Shown here in pieces: positions 44,301 through 55,577 of a DNA stretch of 64,000 nucleotides. Position 1 is the stretch's first letter, and each line of letters opens with the position of its first letter. The stretch covers positions 1,364,001-1,428,000 of the forward strand of contig OY843752.1 in the NCBI GenBank assembly GCA_963693105.1, written 5' to 3'. The translations under genes and the position numbers were made by a program. This DNA comes from Oxydemutator sp963693105 (GTDB lineage: Bacteria > Pseudomonadota > Gammaproteobacteria > Poriferisulfidales > Oxydemutatoraceae). The notes beneath the pieces were generated by a model. It did no database searches. It saw only the letters and a list, made by a program, of their open reading frames with translations, and was not told where the DNA came from.

Positions 44301-44617
44301 GGGATCTGGTGCGCCGGCCGCAACTGGCGGAATTGTTCACGGACACGCTCTACCAGCAGGTACACAACGAAATGCCGCTGCTTTACCGGCACAACGGCGA
44401 ACAGATTTTCGGCACATTAGACCGCCTGTGCGTAGCGGAAAACTCGGCCTGGCTGGTGGACTACAAAACCCACCGCACCGGCGACCCTGAAGCCCTGGGC
44501 GAACACTACCGCGAACAAATGCTCTGCTACCGCGACGGCGTCACAAAACTGTTCCCGGGCCGGAAACTGCGAACCTCATTGCTGCTGACCGCAAACGGCC
44601 AACTCTACGACTACTGA
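41354..44617 (+). CDS. UvrD-family helicase/nuclease (AddA-like)
   Basis: A 1,087-aa fusion of an SF1A helicase and a RecB-type nuclease, likely acting on double-strand breaks. Motif I is SASAGTGKTWLL near residue 15, followed by TFTNKAADEMRERL, LLVDEFQDTNPSQWQLL (motif II) and LLYVALTRAKQYLFVSG (motif VI). The C-terminus has GQMIHRALELL and GTLDRLCVAE...WLVDYKTH, the nuclease active-site Asp and D-x-K. No addB/recC-like partner lies nearby. The ATG at 41354 is chosen because the ATP-binding loop then sits at its usual distance from the N-terminus. Alternatives are a RecB-like stand-alone or an AddA with a distant partner. Confidence 0.87.
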   Translation: MDTLEILTPDASGIVSASAGTGKTWLLVSRILRLLLEGRPPGSILAITFTNKAADEMRERLMARLLQWSTASVDELHGHLREIGIEETAPRHRMAARLYETLLYASEPVQITTFHAFCQQILRLFPLQTGAPLNFQVTENIEELHARAIDELFAQATRQPDSDFSRALDALFTLCNGVENARGALKAFLTHRNDWRAMHGDGELEAFRDTGDEGELEKFWQEDMRLRIRQYAEALVRHDVKIRSVPVEQLQESAACETLDAIAFERLHACFFTKKNKPRAVLKKNSPEGFVEALMSLDHDGLVKTIEDTRDRLLQRRNELLNTAWRHAGEHLCGIYRDLKRENGLLDFDDLEWEGGKLLSNEQQLQYRLGSKIEHLLVDEFQDTNPSQWQLLRPLLEEIVSQETGSVFIVGDVKQSIYGFRRADPELQQAAADWLGENCPGSLHPKMNTSRRSAQAVMDCVNRVFGEPEQEAPTGFRTHDTLRTTGGGVRVLDLHESETPPATAWRNPLREPRSSSRGASAEEAETVAQTIARLVKNRLPIEENGRQRPFQYRDAIVLARQTTHFGTFLQALRTAGIPSVSAREQNFLTSLEVADWIALLEFLQNPRRDDALAEVLRSPIYSLTDEQLWQIARAPGDCWQSKLVSLGRDDKTSWWRRIDRQLTSWIELHGQLPPHDLLDRIYHEANLVQRYRQAVPAQERGRVGSNLDALLEFALDFESGRYPDAGRFLQNLKDLKRLAGNKADTRTPADSDCVRLMSIHGAKGLESPVVFLVDCASGPKDKDTYQTLVDWLPADEKPRQYVLLPAKDQRSSALHDLVERRKQREQREAVNLLYVALTRAKQYLFVSGSGKADGDHWYQKIRDAVGKDGLLGDDALTCTGDHLEQPDAPAKDDGKAPLQLSTTPTAPTAPRIATAKNPSRIAASGGGGGTSDEDGALRGQMIHRALELLNTSDFADADALHERLSEEYDEAGESLAAWAQEAWDLVRRPQLAELFTDTLYQQVHNEMPLLYRHNGEQIFGTLDRLCVAENSAWLVDYKTHRTGDPEALGEHYREQMLCYRDGVTKLFPGRKLRTSLLLTANGQLYDY

Positions 44618-44618
44618 C

Positions 44619-45533
44619 TCACCGATCAAAAAAATCCTCATCAATCTTTTTTAGTGTGTAAGAACTGTAATCTTTCACACCGACATTATATTGGTACATC
44701 AAATCAACGAGCCTACCCCCATCAATGAGAATGATTGAATGATCCGCGTCACGAGCTTTTTCCCTGGCAGACTCACCAAAACTTGAAGTAGTTACAAAAA
44801 TCCCCTTTTTGGTATCTCTGCTCATCGCTCCGATAAAGTCACGAATACTCGTTTCATGTACTTTGTTGTCTTCTTTGTAATGCTTTGCCTGGATGTAAAT
44901 TTTTTCAAGACCAAGTTGATCTTCTTTTATAACTCCGTCAATACCGCCATCGGCTGTTTTTGACGTTCCACTACATTTACCGTACCCCATTTTCCCGAGA
45001 AGAGTGAGAACCACCCGTTCAAACTTAAACCACTCCATATTCCTTAGATTTTCAAGAAGCTCCTCTTTGACTTGAGATTTAATCTTTGAAGAACCTGAAT
45101 CTATCAATTCCTGCGGAGATGCATTTTCGACTTCTACGTCGGTTTCTACGTCGGTTTCTTCGTCTTTTGCACGCTTTTCCTCTTTTTTAGCTTTGCAACG
45201 CGCAAGAAAATCAGGGTCTTTGTTCAGGTCGCGGTGGGTAAATTCCTTCCCGCTTTCCAGAAGATCTTTCCTCTTTTCTGTAATTTGCACTTTTGCCATT
45301 TCCGGAGAATCCAGAAACTTTGCATTCTTCAAATAAGATTTTGCCCAGTTAATGCGATTGGAAAGTATATTGTCACCACTCTTATACCTCTTGCTTAGCA
45401 ACTCTTCCGGCAATTCTGAATAATATTGCTCTCGAACACGTTTAATTAAATCCTTGTAGTGAAGTAAATCACCATCGCTCAATACTTCAAGAATCGGTAT
45501 ATACGTTTCGTCAAATTTAGGGAGATGTTTCAT
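44619..45533 (-). CDS. Mrr-type restriction endonuclease
   Basis: A 304-aa protein with an N-terminal winged-helix (Mrr_N-like, FDETYIPILEVLSDGD), a charged linker with a repeated ETDVETDVEVE stretch, and a C-terminal Mrr catalytic domain: FERVVLTLLGKMGYG, the metal-site Asp in GGIDGVI and the Q-x-K in IYIQAKHYK. Mrr enzymes are type IV systems that cut foreign DNA carrying modified bases, without a partner methylase. Base composition is clearly more AT-rich than its neighbours, suggesting horizontal transfer. It converges on the AddA-like gene with one base between stops. Confidence 0.9.
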   Translation of the reverse strand: MKHLPKFDETYIPILEVLSDGDLLHYKDLIKRVREQYYSELPEELLSKRYKSGDNILSNRINWAKSYLKNAKFLDSPEMAKVQITEKRKDLLESGKEFTHRDLNKDPDFLARCKAKKEEKRAKDEETDVETDVEVENASPQELIDSGSSKIKSQVKEELLENLRNMEWFKFERVVLTLLGKMGYGKCSGTSKTADGGIDGVIKEDQLGLEKIYIQAKHYKEDNKVHETSIRDFIGAMSRDTKKGIFVTTSSFGESAREKARDADHSIILIDGGRLVDLMYQYNVGVKDYSSYTLKKIDEDFFDR

Positions 45534-45657
45534 CCGGGGATTATATGCCAGGATAAAGTTCAACCGAATTTTTGCGGAGTTCGGACGCAACGAGGAAAGC
45601 AACCCGACAAACAGTCGTTTTCAGCCGACGAACAACCTGCCGGCAGACGGGAACGGC

Positions 45658-46341
45658 TTATTGCTCGAGGGCCTGCAACAGTTGCTCCGGTTCGACGTAG
45701 CCCGGAAGCAGCGTGCCGTCGGCCAGGAAGATGGCCGGGGTGCCGCGCACTTCCAGTAACCTGGTCAGCCGCAAATTGCTCTCGATCGGGTTCTCGCACT
45801 GCTTGTCCGGCAAAGACTTGCCGAGTTTGGCGGCGGTCAGCGCCGCGCTCCGGTCGCGGGCGCACCAGACATTGACCGCCTCCGTATGGGCCTGTTCGCT
45901 GAGAACCGGCGTCAGCAGATAATTCACGGTGATGCCGAGACTGTTCATCTTGCGAATATTGCGATGAAACTTCCGGCAGTAGCCGCAGGTCACATCGGTA
46001 AAGACAACCACCTCGTGGCGAGCGCCGGGCGCGGCAAAGGGAATCAGACGGTTCTGACCGAGAGACGCCAGCATTTTCTTGCGAACACCATTGAGCGCCT
46101 CTTCCGTCAGATTTCTCTGCTGCGCGAGGTCAATCAACGGCCCCTTGAGCAGGTAATTGCCGTCCTCGCTTGCATAAACCACCTTGCCCTTGTGGATGAT
46201 CTGATAAATCCCGGGCAGCGGCGTGTCGGAAACCGACACCTCGTCCAACTCCATCGTCCGTTTCAGGTTTTCGGCGACGGCCTGCTTGTCGGCGGCGGCC
46301 GGCGCCGCGAACAACAGACAAAGCACAACAAACCCGCGCAT
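45658..46341 (-). CDS. dsbC: thiol:disulfide interchange protein DsbC
   Basis: A periplasmic disulfide isomerase/reductase. The 227-aa precursor has a signal peptide (FVVLCLLFAAPAAA), an N-terminal dimerisation domain, and a thioredoxin-fold domain with the active site CGYC in DVTCGYCRKFH and the cis-Pro loop RGTPAIFLADG. The ATG at 46341 follows the xerD stop by four bases, the conserved xerD-dsbC order of gammaproteobacteria. A DsbG or DsbC-like homologue is less likely given that context. Confidence 0.94.
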   Translation of the reverse strand: MRGFVVLCLLFAAPAAADKQAVAENLKRTMELDEVSVSDTPLPGIYQIIHKGKVVYASEDGNYLLKGPLIDLAQQRNLTEEALNGVRKKMLASLGQNRLIPFAAPGARHEVVVFTDVTCGYCRKFHRNIRKMNSLGITVNYLLTPVLSEQAHTEAVNVWCARDRSAALTAAKLGKSLPDKQCENPIESNLRLTRLLEVRGTPAIFLADGTLLPGYVEPEQLLQALEQ

Positions 46342-46345
46342 CCGG

Positions 46346-47278
46346 TCAGCCCCGCGGATGGTGCGCACGATGCAGATTCTTGAGCCGCCGGTTGGCGATG
46401 TGCGTATAAATCTGCGTCGTGGACAAGTCGCTGTGCCCCAGCAGCATCTGCACAACCCTCAAGTCGGCGCCGTGGTCGAGCAAATGCGTCGCAAAAGCGT
46501 GGCGTATGGTGTGCGGCGAAAAAGACACGGCGATCCCGGCCTTGCGCGCCAGCCGCTTCAATCCGTGCCAGAAAGTCTGCCGCGCCATGCCCGCGCCGCG
46601 CCGGGTGACAAAGACCTGCTCGCACTCGCCGCGGCCTTTCAGCAACTGCGGGCGCGCGTCGGCGATGTAGCGTTGCAGCCATTCACAGGCCTGCTCGCCA
46701 ATCGGCACCAGCCGCTCCTTGCCGCCTTTGCCGGTGATTTTCAGATAGCCGCCGTCGAGGAAAAGCTGCGAGAACGAAAGGCCGACCAGTTCCGAAACCC
46801 GCAGGCCGCCGGCATACAACAACTCCAGCATCGCCTTGTCGCGCAGGCCGTTAACGGTGGATACGTCCGGCGCCTCGAGCAATTGTTCGATTTCTTTTTC
46901 GCGCAGCACCGGCGGCAATTTGCGCCCCAGGCGCGGCGTCGGCATCTTCTCGCACGGGTTGCCTGCAATCCGTTTCTCGCGCACCATCCACACGTAAAAT
47001 CCGCGCAGCGACGAAAGCCAGCGCGCATTGGAACGCGAGGCGTAACCGCGCTGCGTCCGGTCGGCGAGACAGTCCTGGATGTGGCCGTGACCGGCGTCCG
47101 CAAGCCCGGCGTCGTGCTGTTGCAGCCACGCGGCGAAACCGGCCAGATCGCGGCGGTAGGCCGCCAGCGTATTGCGCGAAAGCCCCCGTTGCGAAAACGC
47201 GCCGCTGATGAAACTTTCGATTAGACTGCTTTCCTGCGGCGGCAATCCGGCAACGGAGCAATTGGAAACCACATTCAT
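46346..47278 (-). CDS. xerD: site-specific tyrosine recombinase XerD
   Basis: XerD, with XerC, resolves chromosome dimers at dif. The 310-aa protein has the N-terminal SAM-like core-binding domain (SRNTLAAYRRDLAGF) and the catalytic domain with the Arg in AGGLRVSEL, His-x-x-Arg in HTIRHAFATHLL, and the Tyr nucleophile in LGHSDLSTTQIYTH. The coupling to dsbC favours XerD over XerC or a phage integrase. I prefer the ATG at 47278 over a TTG two codons upstream. Confidence 0.94.
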   Translation of the reverse strand: MNVVSNCSVAGLPPQESSLIESFISGAFSQRGLSRNTLAAYRRDLAGFAAWLQQHDAGLADAGHGHIQDCLADRTQRGYASRSNARWLSSLRGFYVWMVREKRIAGNPCEKMPTPRLGRKLPPVLREKEIEQLLEAPDVSTVNGLRDKAMLELLYAGGLRVSELVGLSFSQLFLDGGYLKITGKGGKERLVPIGEQACEWLQRYIADARPQLLKGRGECEQVFVTRRGAGMARQTFWHGLKRLARKAGIAVSFSPHTIRHAFATHLLDHGADLRVVQMLLGHSDLSTTQIYTHIANRRLKNLHRAHHPRG

Positions 47279-47287
47279 TATCAAATT

Positions 47288-47710
47288 ATGACACGAAACC
47301 GGGAAGACGGCATCGGCCTGCCGAGGCGCATCGGGGCGATGTTTTACGACGCCATTTTAGTCCTCGCGATTCTGCTGCTGGCCTCGCTGCCGTGGAGCAT
47401 CGCCGGGGTTACGCCGGAGCACCCCTTGTACCCGGCCTACGCCGTCTGTCTGTACGGGATTGTCGCCGCCTATTTCACGTGGTTCTGGACGCACGGCGGG
47501 CAAACGCCCGGCATGAAGACCTGGAAAATCCGCATCGTCGCCGACGGCGATGAAACCGTCGGCTGGCGCACGGCGCTGGTGCGCTTCGCCTCGGCGATAC
47601 TGTCGCTGGGTGCACTGGGACTCGGCTTCGCCGCCGCACTGCTCAACGACGAACGCCTCACCTGGCACGACCGCCTGTCGGCGAGCCGACTGGTGGCAAG
47701 CGAATGTTAG
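47288..47710 (+). CDS. RDD family membrane protein
   Basis: A 140-aa integral membrane protein with the RDD signature: LPRRIGAMFYDAILVLAILLL at the N-terminus (Arg and Asp of the name), a central helix pair, and LTWHDRLSASRLV at the end. Its role is uncertain; some relatives are thought to be transporters or to influence envelope processes. It is divergent from xerD across nine bases and ends four bases into the converging lptG. Confidence 0.9.
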   Translation: MTRNREDGIGLPRRIGAMFYDAILVLAILLLASLPWSIAGVTPEHPLYPAYAVCLYGIVAAYFTWFWTHGGQTPGMKTWKIRIVADGDETVGWRTALVRFASAILSLGALGLGFAAALLNDERLTWHDRLSASRLVASEC

Positions 47711-48780
47711 TCGGATTGCAGTCGTTTCAGCGCAAAGGCGCCGGCGGCGGCGAACAACACCACCGGGAGGAACGCGCCGATGGCCGGCGGTATCTGATAG
47801 ACGACCGCCGCGTCGCCGATGATGCGGCTTCCGATCATGTAGGAAAGACCAATCATAATCGCGAAGAAAAGACGTTTGCCGGAGCCGGTGCTGCGCGTCG
47901 AAAAGAAGATCCACGGCATCGCCAGCAGCAGCATCACCAGAATCGAAAGCGCGGCGCTGAAGCGCGTCCACAAGGCCAGTTCCGCGCGCGCGCCGGACAA
48001 CCGGCTGTTGCGAAGAAACTCCACATAATCAATCAACTGGACAATATTCATCTCGGCGGGGTTCCACTCCGATACCGCCCGTTTCTCGATGCCGCGAGGC
48101 GCCGCGCGCGGCAGCCGCAAACCGTCGCGGCGGACAATCGAAACCTCTTCGCCGCTCAATTCGCTCAGCCTGACATCGCTCAGCACCCATTCCTCCGGAG
48201 TCGCTTGCGCGCGCCGCGCTTCGACAATCCGCGCAAGGTGATGTTCCTCGTTCAACTGGTACACCCTGACCTCATCGTATAAATCATCGGAAACCGCCTT
48301 GCCGATGTGAATGAAATTGCGGCCGTCGCGCAGCCATCGGCCGCCGGCGGTCTCGAAGGAACGTTGCTGCGGCTCCTGCTCGTGCTTGATTTCGTACGCC
48401 TTGCCAACCGCGGCGGGCACCGCGGTTTCTCCGAGCAGAAAGGTAAAAAGCATCAGGAAGGTCCCGGTAATCAACACCGACGCGGTGATGCGCGCGCGCG
48501 AATAACGAATCGCGCGAAACGCGACCAACTCCGACTGGGCGGCCAGATTGCCGAGGCTGATGACGGCGCCAATCAGCACCGCCACCGGCAGCAGTTCATA
48601 GACGCCGGCGACCATCATCAGCCCGGTATAGCAGATGGCGTCAAGCAGCGTATAACCGTCGTCCACGTCCTTGATCTCATCCACCAGACTGATCATGCCG
48701 TCCATCGCGGCAAGCGCCAGCAGCGCGAGCGCGGCGCCGGTCAGCAGGCTGCGCCCCAGATAGCGGTCCATTTGCCTCAT
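47707..48780 (-). CDS. lptG: LPS export permease LptG
   Basis: LptG pairs with LptF in the LptB2FG ABC transporter, which lifts LPS from the inner membrane toward LptC. The 357-aa protein has six membrane helices (three N-terminal, three C-terminal) around a periplasmic beta-jellyroll. The ATG at 48780 (MRQMDRYLGRSLL) overlaps the lptF stop as ATGA. The longer frame further upstream lies within lptF and is excluded. Confidence 0.95.
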   Translation of the reverse strand: MRQMDRYLGRSLLTGAALALLALAAMDGMISLVDEIKDVDDGYTLLDAICYTGLMMVAGVYELLPVAVLIGAVISLGNLAAQSELVAFRAIRYSRARITASVLITGTFLMLFTFLLGETAVPAAVGKAYEIKHEQEPQQRSFETAGGRWLRDGRNFIHIGKAVSDDLYDEVRVYQLNEEHHLARIVEARRAQATPEEWVLSDVRLSELSGEEVSIVRRDGLRLPRAAPRGIEKRAVSEWNPAEMNIVQLIDYVEFLRNSRLSGARAELALWTRFSAALSILVMLLLAMPWIFFSTRSTGSGKRLFFAIMIGLSYMIGSRIIGDAAVVYQIPPAIGAFLPVVLFAAAGAFALKRLQSD

Positions 48781-49850
48781 GCCGCCGCCTCCGGCCCCGC
48801 GCGCGGCTGGCGCACGTGCCAGCGCACCAGAATCAGCGCCAACACCAACACCGTCAGATGAACCCACCACACGCCCGCCGCCGCCGGCAGACGGCCTGCC
48901 GCGATCATGCCGGTCACCAGCGCCAGCACGTTCGAGTACACCAGGAAGAAGACGATACTCACCGCCAGTTGCAGCGAACGGCCACGGCGCGGCACCGTGC
49001 GGCTGAGCGGCTCCGAAATCAGCAGCAGCAGCAGCAGGGAAATCGGGATGGACAAGCGCCACTGCAATTCCGCCCGGTGCTCAGGCAACGGCGACGCCCA
49101 CAACGCCGCGAAACTCATCATGTCGGGTTTGCCCACGTCCCAGTCGGTCGCCTGCTCCGGCAGCAGTACCGAATGCCGCCGGTACGAAGACGCGAAGAAC
49201 GCATCCTGCCCAAGCGCCCGCTCGTAAAAGCGCCCATCGTGCAGTTCCAGCCACTTGCGCCCGTCGTCTGAGCCGCGCTGCTCGCCGCGTGCCGCAGTCT
49301 CGATGGTCCACTTGTCGGCGCGGCGCGCGGCGACGAAAACACCCTCGACCGCATTGCCTTTGCGCTGCTCGATGAACAGCACGCCGCCGTCCATTTCCAT
49401 GAAGCGCCCGGTGCCGAACGTGCCCACGTCCACGCGCTGCTTGCCGGACTCCTTGATAAACCGGAACTGCTGGTGCGCCGTCGGCAGCACGTTCATCATC
49501 AGGTAGGAAACCAGCAGCGCGAGCGGAACGCCCAGGCGCATCAGCGTCGTGAAAATCCGCCGGTAGCCGACGCGGATCGAGAAAGCGGCGTAGATTTCGT
49601 TGTCGCGGTAATAACGTCCCAGAACCAGAACGCTGGCGAGCATCGCGCTGAACGGCAGCGTCTGAACAATCCAGTCGAGGGCGCCCAGCAGCAGCAGCGG
49701 CAGCACGACATCCAGCGGATAACTGCCCGCCGCGACCTTGCCCATCAGCGTAATCAGCAGCCGCCCCACCGTAATCAAGGCCAGCACCGAAACCACGGCG
49801 ACGAGGTTCACCAGCAAGTCACGGAAGAAATAACGTTCGAAAATGGTCAT
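48777..49850 (-). CDS. lptF: LPS export permease LptF
   Basis: The partner permease of LptG. The 357-aa product shows the family start (IFERYFFRDLLVNLVAVV), helix pairs at the two ends, the coupling region GALDWIVQTLPFSAML and a periplasmic domain in the middle. It is divergent from pepA, a conserved arrangement in gammaproteobacteria; lptB and lptC are not in the window. Confidence 0.95.
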   Translation of the reverse strand: MTIFERYFFRDLLVNLVAVVSVLALITVGRLLITLMGKVAAGSYPLDVVLPLLLLGALDWIVQTLPFSAMLASVLVLGRYYRDNEIYAAFSIRVGYRRIFTTLMRLGVPLALLVSYLMMNVLPTAHQQFRFIKESGKQRVDVGTFGTGRFMEMDGGVLFIEQRKGNAVEGVFVAARRADKWTIETAARGEQRGSDDGRKWLELHDGRFYERALGQDAFFASSYRRHSVLLPEQATDWDVGKPDMMSFAALWASPLPEHRAELQWRLSIPISLLLLLLISEPLSRTVPRRGRSLQLAVSIVFFLVYSNVLALVTGMIAAGRLPAAAGVWWVHLTVLVLALILVRWHVRQPRAGPEAAA

Positions 49851-49943
49851 GCCGGAAACGGCGGTGGTAGTGCTTCGATGAATATCCGGGTAAAATGCCG
49901 CACTCTATCACCCTTAAAAACACAGCGCAGGAAACCAAAAATC

Positions 49944-51437
49944 ATGCAGATTACAGCCACTTCAAGAAACCCGGGGAAACTCTCGAGTGATTGCAGCATT
50001 ATACCCTTGTACGCGGGGCGCCGTTCGCGGGGACGCTCGCCGGCGTTTGACGAAATAGACGACGCCACCGACGGCTTTTTATCACAGGCATCGCGCAACG
50101 CCGGATTCTCGGCCAACTTCAACGAGACCCTGGTGCTGCACACGCCGTATCCGCGCCACAAGGCGGTGATTCTGATTGGCCTCGGCAAGAAAAGCGCGAT
50201 GCGCGATGACAAGTTCGACCGCATCGCGCGCACCGCGGCGCGCACCGCGGTCGGACTCAAGCCGTCGTCGCTGCTCTATTGCTTTTCCGAAACCGGCCTC
50301 AAGGACCCGCACCGCGCCACGCGCCAGCTCGCGACCGCGCTGCAGTATTCCTGCTACCGCTATCTTGCGACACGCGGCGCGACCAAGGGCAAGAAGAAGG
50401 AGAAATTCCGGATTGACAAGTGCGTATTTCACACCGACGACGTGGCACAGACACGCGCGGCAATCCGTGAATCGGAGGGCATCGCCCACGGCATGAACCT
50501 GGCGCGCGAACTGGCCGATCTGCCGCCCAACGTCTGCACGCCGGCCTACATGGTCGAGCAGGCGCGCAAACTGGGGCGCACCTCGACCCGGCTCAAGGTC
50601 CGCGTATTGAGCGAGAAGAACATGGAGCGCCTCGGCATGGGCGCGTTTCTGTCGGTCAGCCGCGGCAGCCATATCCCGGGTTATCTGATTGCTCTGGAAT
50701 ACCGCGGCGGCGCGGCGCGGCAGCGCCCGGTCGCGCTGGTCGGCAAAGGCATCACCTTCGACACCGGCGGCATCTCGATCAAACCGAGTTCGGCGATGGA
50801 CGAAATGAAGTTCGACATGTGCGGCGCCGCGTCGGTGCTGGGCACCCTCGCCGCCTGCGCGCGCCTGCGGCTGCCGCTGAATGTCGTCGCGGTGCTCGCC
50901 TGCGCCGAGAACATGCCGGGCGGACGGGCCAGCAGGCCCGGCGACATCGTCAAGACGATGTCGGGGCAGACGGTCGAAATCCTGAACACTGATGCTGAGG
51001 GGCGCCTCGTGTTGTGCGATGCGCTGACGTATGTCGGGCGCTACAAGCCCGAGTGCGTGGTGGATGTGGCGACGTTGACAGGCGCCTGCGTCGTCGCGCT
51101 CGGCAACGAGGCCAGCGGGCTGATGAGCAACCACCAGCCGCTCGCCGAACAGCTGCTGGCGGCGGGAGAAAGTGCCGGCGACCGCACGTGGCAGCTGCCG
51201 CTGTGGAGTGAATACCAGCCGCAACTCAACAGCAACTTCGCCGACATGGCGAACATCGGCGGGCGCTGGGCCGGCACCATCACCGCCGCCTGCTTCCTGG
51301 CGCGCTTCGCCGAGGACTACCAGTGGGCGCACCTGGACATCGCCGGCGTCGCCTGGCACACCGGAAGCAACAAAGGTTCGACCGGCCGTCCGGTGCCGTT
51401 GCTGACGGAGTTTCTGCTGAACCGCGCCAGGACATAA
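49944..51437 (+). CDS. pepA: leucyl aminopeptidase PepA
   Basis: A di-zinc M17 aminopeptidase that removes N-terminal residues; in Escherichia coli the same protein acts in Xer recombination and pyrimidine regulation. The 497-aa product has the metal-binding core GKGITFDTGGISIKPSS and the signature NTDAEGRLVL, with the bicarbonate-site Arg. The ATG at 49944 begins MQITATSR and has AGGA upstream; a longer frame runs antisense into lptF. valS follows directly. Confidence 0.95.
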   Translation: MQITATSRNPGKLSSDCSIIPLYAGRRSRGRSPAFDEIDDATDGFLSQASRNAGFSANFNETLVLHTPYPRHKAVILIGLGKKSAMRDDKFDRIARTAARTAVGLKPSSLLYCFSETGLKDPHRATRQLATALQYSCYRYLATRGATKGKKKEKFRIDKCVFHTDDVAQTRAAIRESEGIAHGMNLARELADLPPNVCTPAYMVEQARKLGRTSTRLKVRVLSEKNMERLGMGAFLSVSRGSHIPGYLIALEYRGGAARQRPVALVGKGITFDTGGISIKPSSAMDEMKFDMCGAASVLGTLAACARLRLPLNVVAVLACAENMPGGRASRPGDIVKTMSGQTVEILNTDAEGRLVLCDALTYVGRYKPECVVDVATLTGACVVALGNEASGLMSNHQPLAEQLLAAGESAGDRTWQLPLWSEYQPQLNSNFADMANIGGRWAGTITAACFLARFAEDYQWAHLDIAGVAWHTGSNKGSTGRPVPLLTEFLLNRART

Positions 51438-54289
<2,852 letters not shown>

Positions 54290-54293
<4 letters not shown>

Positions 54294-55306
54294 CGGGTGC
54301 GATGGAGTGGTCTGAATGGATCGCCGGGGAGGACTTGCAGGGAGTGCACAGCGCCGACCTCGACCTTGGCGGGGCCGGCATCGTCTGCCCGCTGGATTAC
54401 TTCGGCGTGCTGAAAATCAGCGGCGAGGACGCCGAGACTTTTCTGCACAATCAGGCCAGCAACGATTTGCGCGCGCTCGGCGCGAACGAAGCGAGGCCCG
54501 CGGTTTTGTGCAATCCCAAGGGGCGCATGTATTGCAGTTTTCTTGCTTTTGGCGGTCGCTCGGAAAGCGGCGCGTGGTATTTGCAGATGCCGCGCGAGCG
54601 TGTCGCGCCGGTGATGAAGCGTCTTTCGATGTTTGTGTTGAGGGCCAAGGTGGAACTGGCGGATTGGAGCGACGAACTCCCCGCCTTCGGTGTGATTGGC
54701 GCGGCGGCGGATGCGTTGTTGGAGCAGATGGCGGGCGCGGATGCGGCGGTCGCGGCGTTCAAGGTCGCGGGGGTTCAGCCGCGTGTGGCGGTTTACGCGG
54801 ATGGCGGAGCGTTGATTGAATTGTGGCAGGCGGCGGTGCAGGCGGGGTGCCGGCCCATGACTTGCGATGCCTGGCGTTGTTGCGACATTCGGTCCGGTAT
54901 TCCGTATATCACCGATGCGACCAGCGAGAAACTGGTGCCGCAGATGGCGAACATTGATTTGCTCGGCGGGGTCAGTTTCTCGAAGGGTTGTTATCCGGGG
55001 CAGGAAATTGTCGCCCGCACCCATTACCTCGGCAAACTGAAGCGCCGGATGTATCTGTTTTCGAGCGAAGCGCCGGATGTGGCGGCGGGCGCCGAGATTT
55101 TCAGCGACCGGCAGAGCGAGCCTTGCGGACAGGTTGTTGATTTTTGTCCGCTGGCCGACGGCCCCTCCCCCGGCCTTGCAATGCTGAGAATTGCCGCCGC
55201 CGGCGATTCATTGCACATCGGCGCGCCGGACGGCGCGGCGCTTTCCATTGGAGCACAGCCTTACGAAGTCAAGGCAGAAAGCCACAACCCGGAGGAGCAG
55301 ACATGA
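54290..55306 (+). CDS. ygfZ: folate-binding protein YgfZ
   Basis: A tetrahydrofolate-binding protein of the GcvT-like family that supports iron-sulfur enzymes such as MiaB. The 338-aa product ends its conserved core with KGCYPGQEIVARTHYLGK, containing the essential Cys of the K-G-C-Y-x-G-Q-E motif. Its start overlaps the valS stop by ATGA and its stop overlaps the next small gene in the same way, so three genes are coupled. Confidence 0.93.
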
Positions 55307-55458
55307 GGCCGCTGATTTTTCTGTTCGGCGCCATCGTGCTGGTGGCGTTTGCGGGGTTTGCCCTGAAAGACAGATTGCGGTGGCTTGCGACGGCGCTGTT
55401 CATCACGTCGGCGATTTTGCTGGTCGTGCTGCTGCTGGCGGTTGGCGGAATTCTATAG
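55303..55458 (+). CDS. 51-aa two-helix membrane protein
   Basis: A short protein starting MRPLIFLFGAIVLVAFAG, with two hydrophobic helices (residues about 3-18 and 28-50) joined by a basic turn (KDRLRW). GGAGGAG lies upstream of its ATG, which overlaps the ygfZ stop as ATGA. It is the last gene of the GC-rich housekeeping stretch. I do not recognise the family. Confidence 0.7.
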   Translation: MRPLIFLFGAIVLVAFAGFALKDRLRWLATALFITSAILLVVLLLAVGGIL

Positions 55459-55577
55459 CCTACCCACAATGCCATCCATGTAGCCGGTCCGCGCTGCTAA
55501 TCAATAATAAACGTTTTCACGAGGAAGAAGGATCATTAGGGTACAATAATTTGTCACCTTTTACTTTTCGGGAAAGA

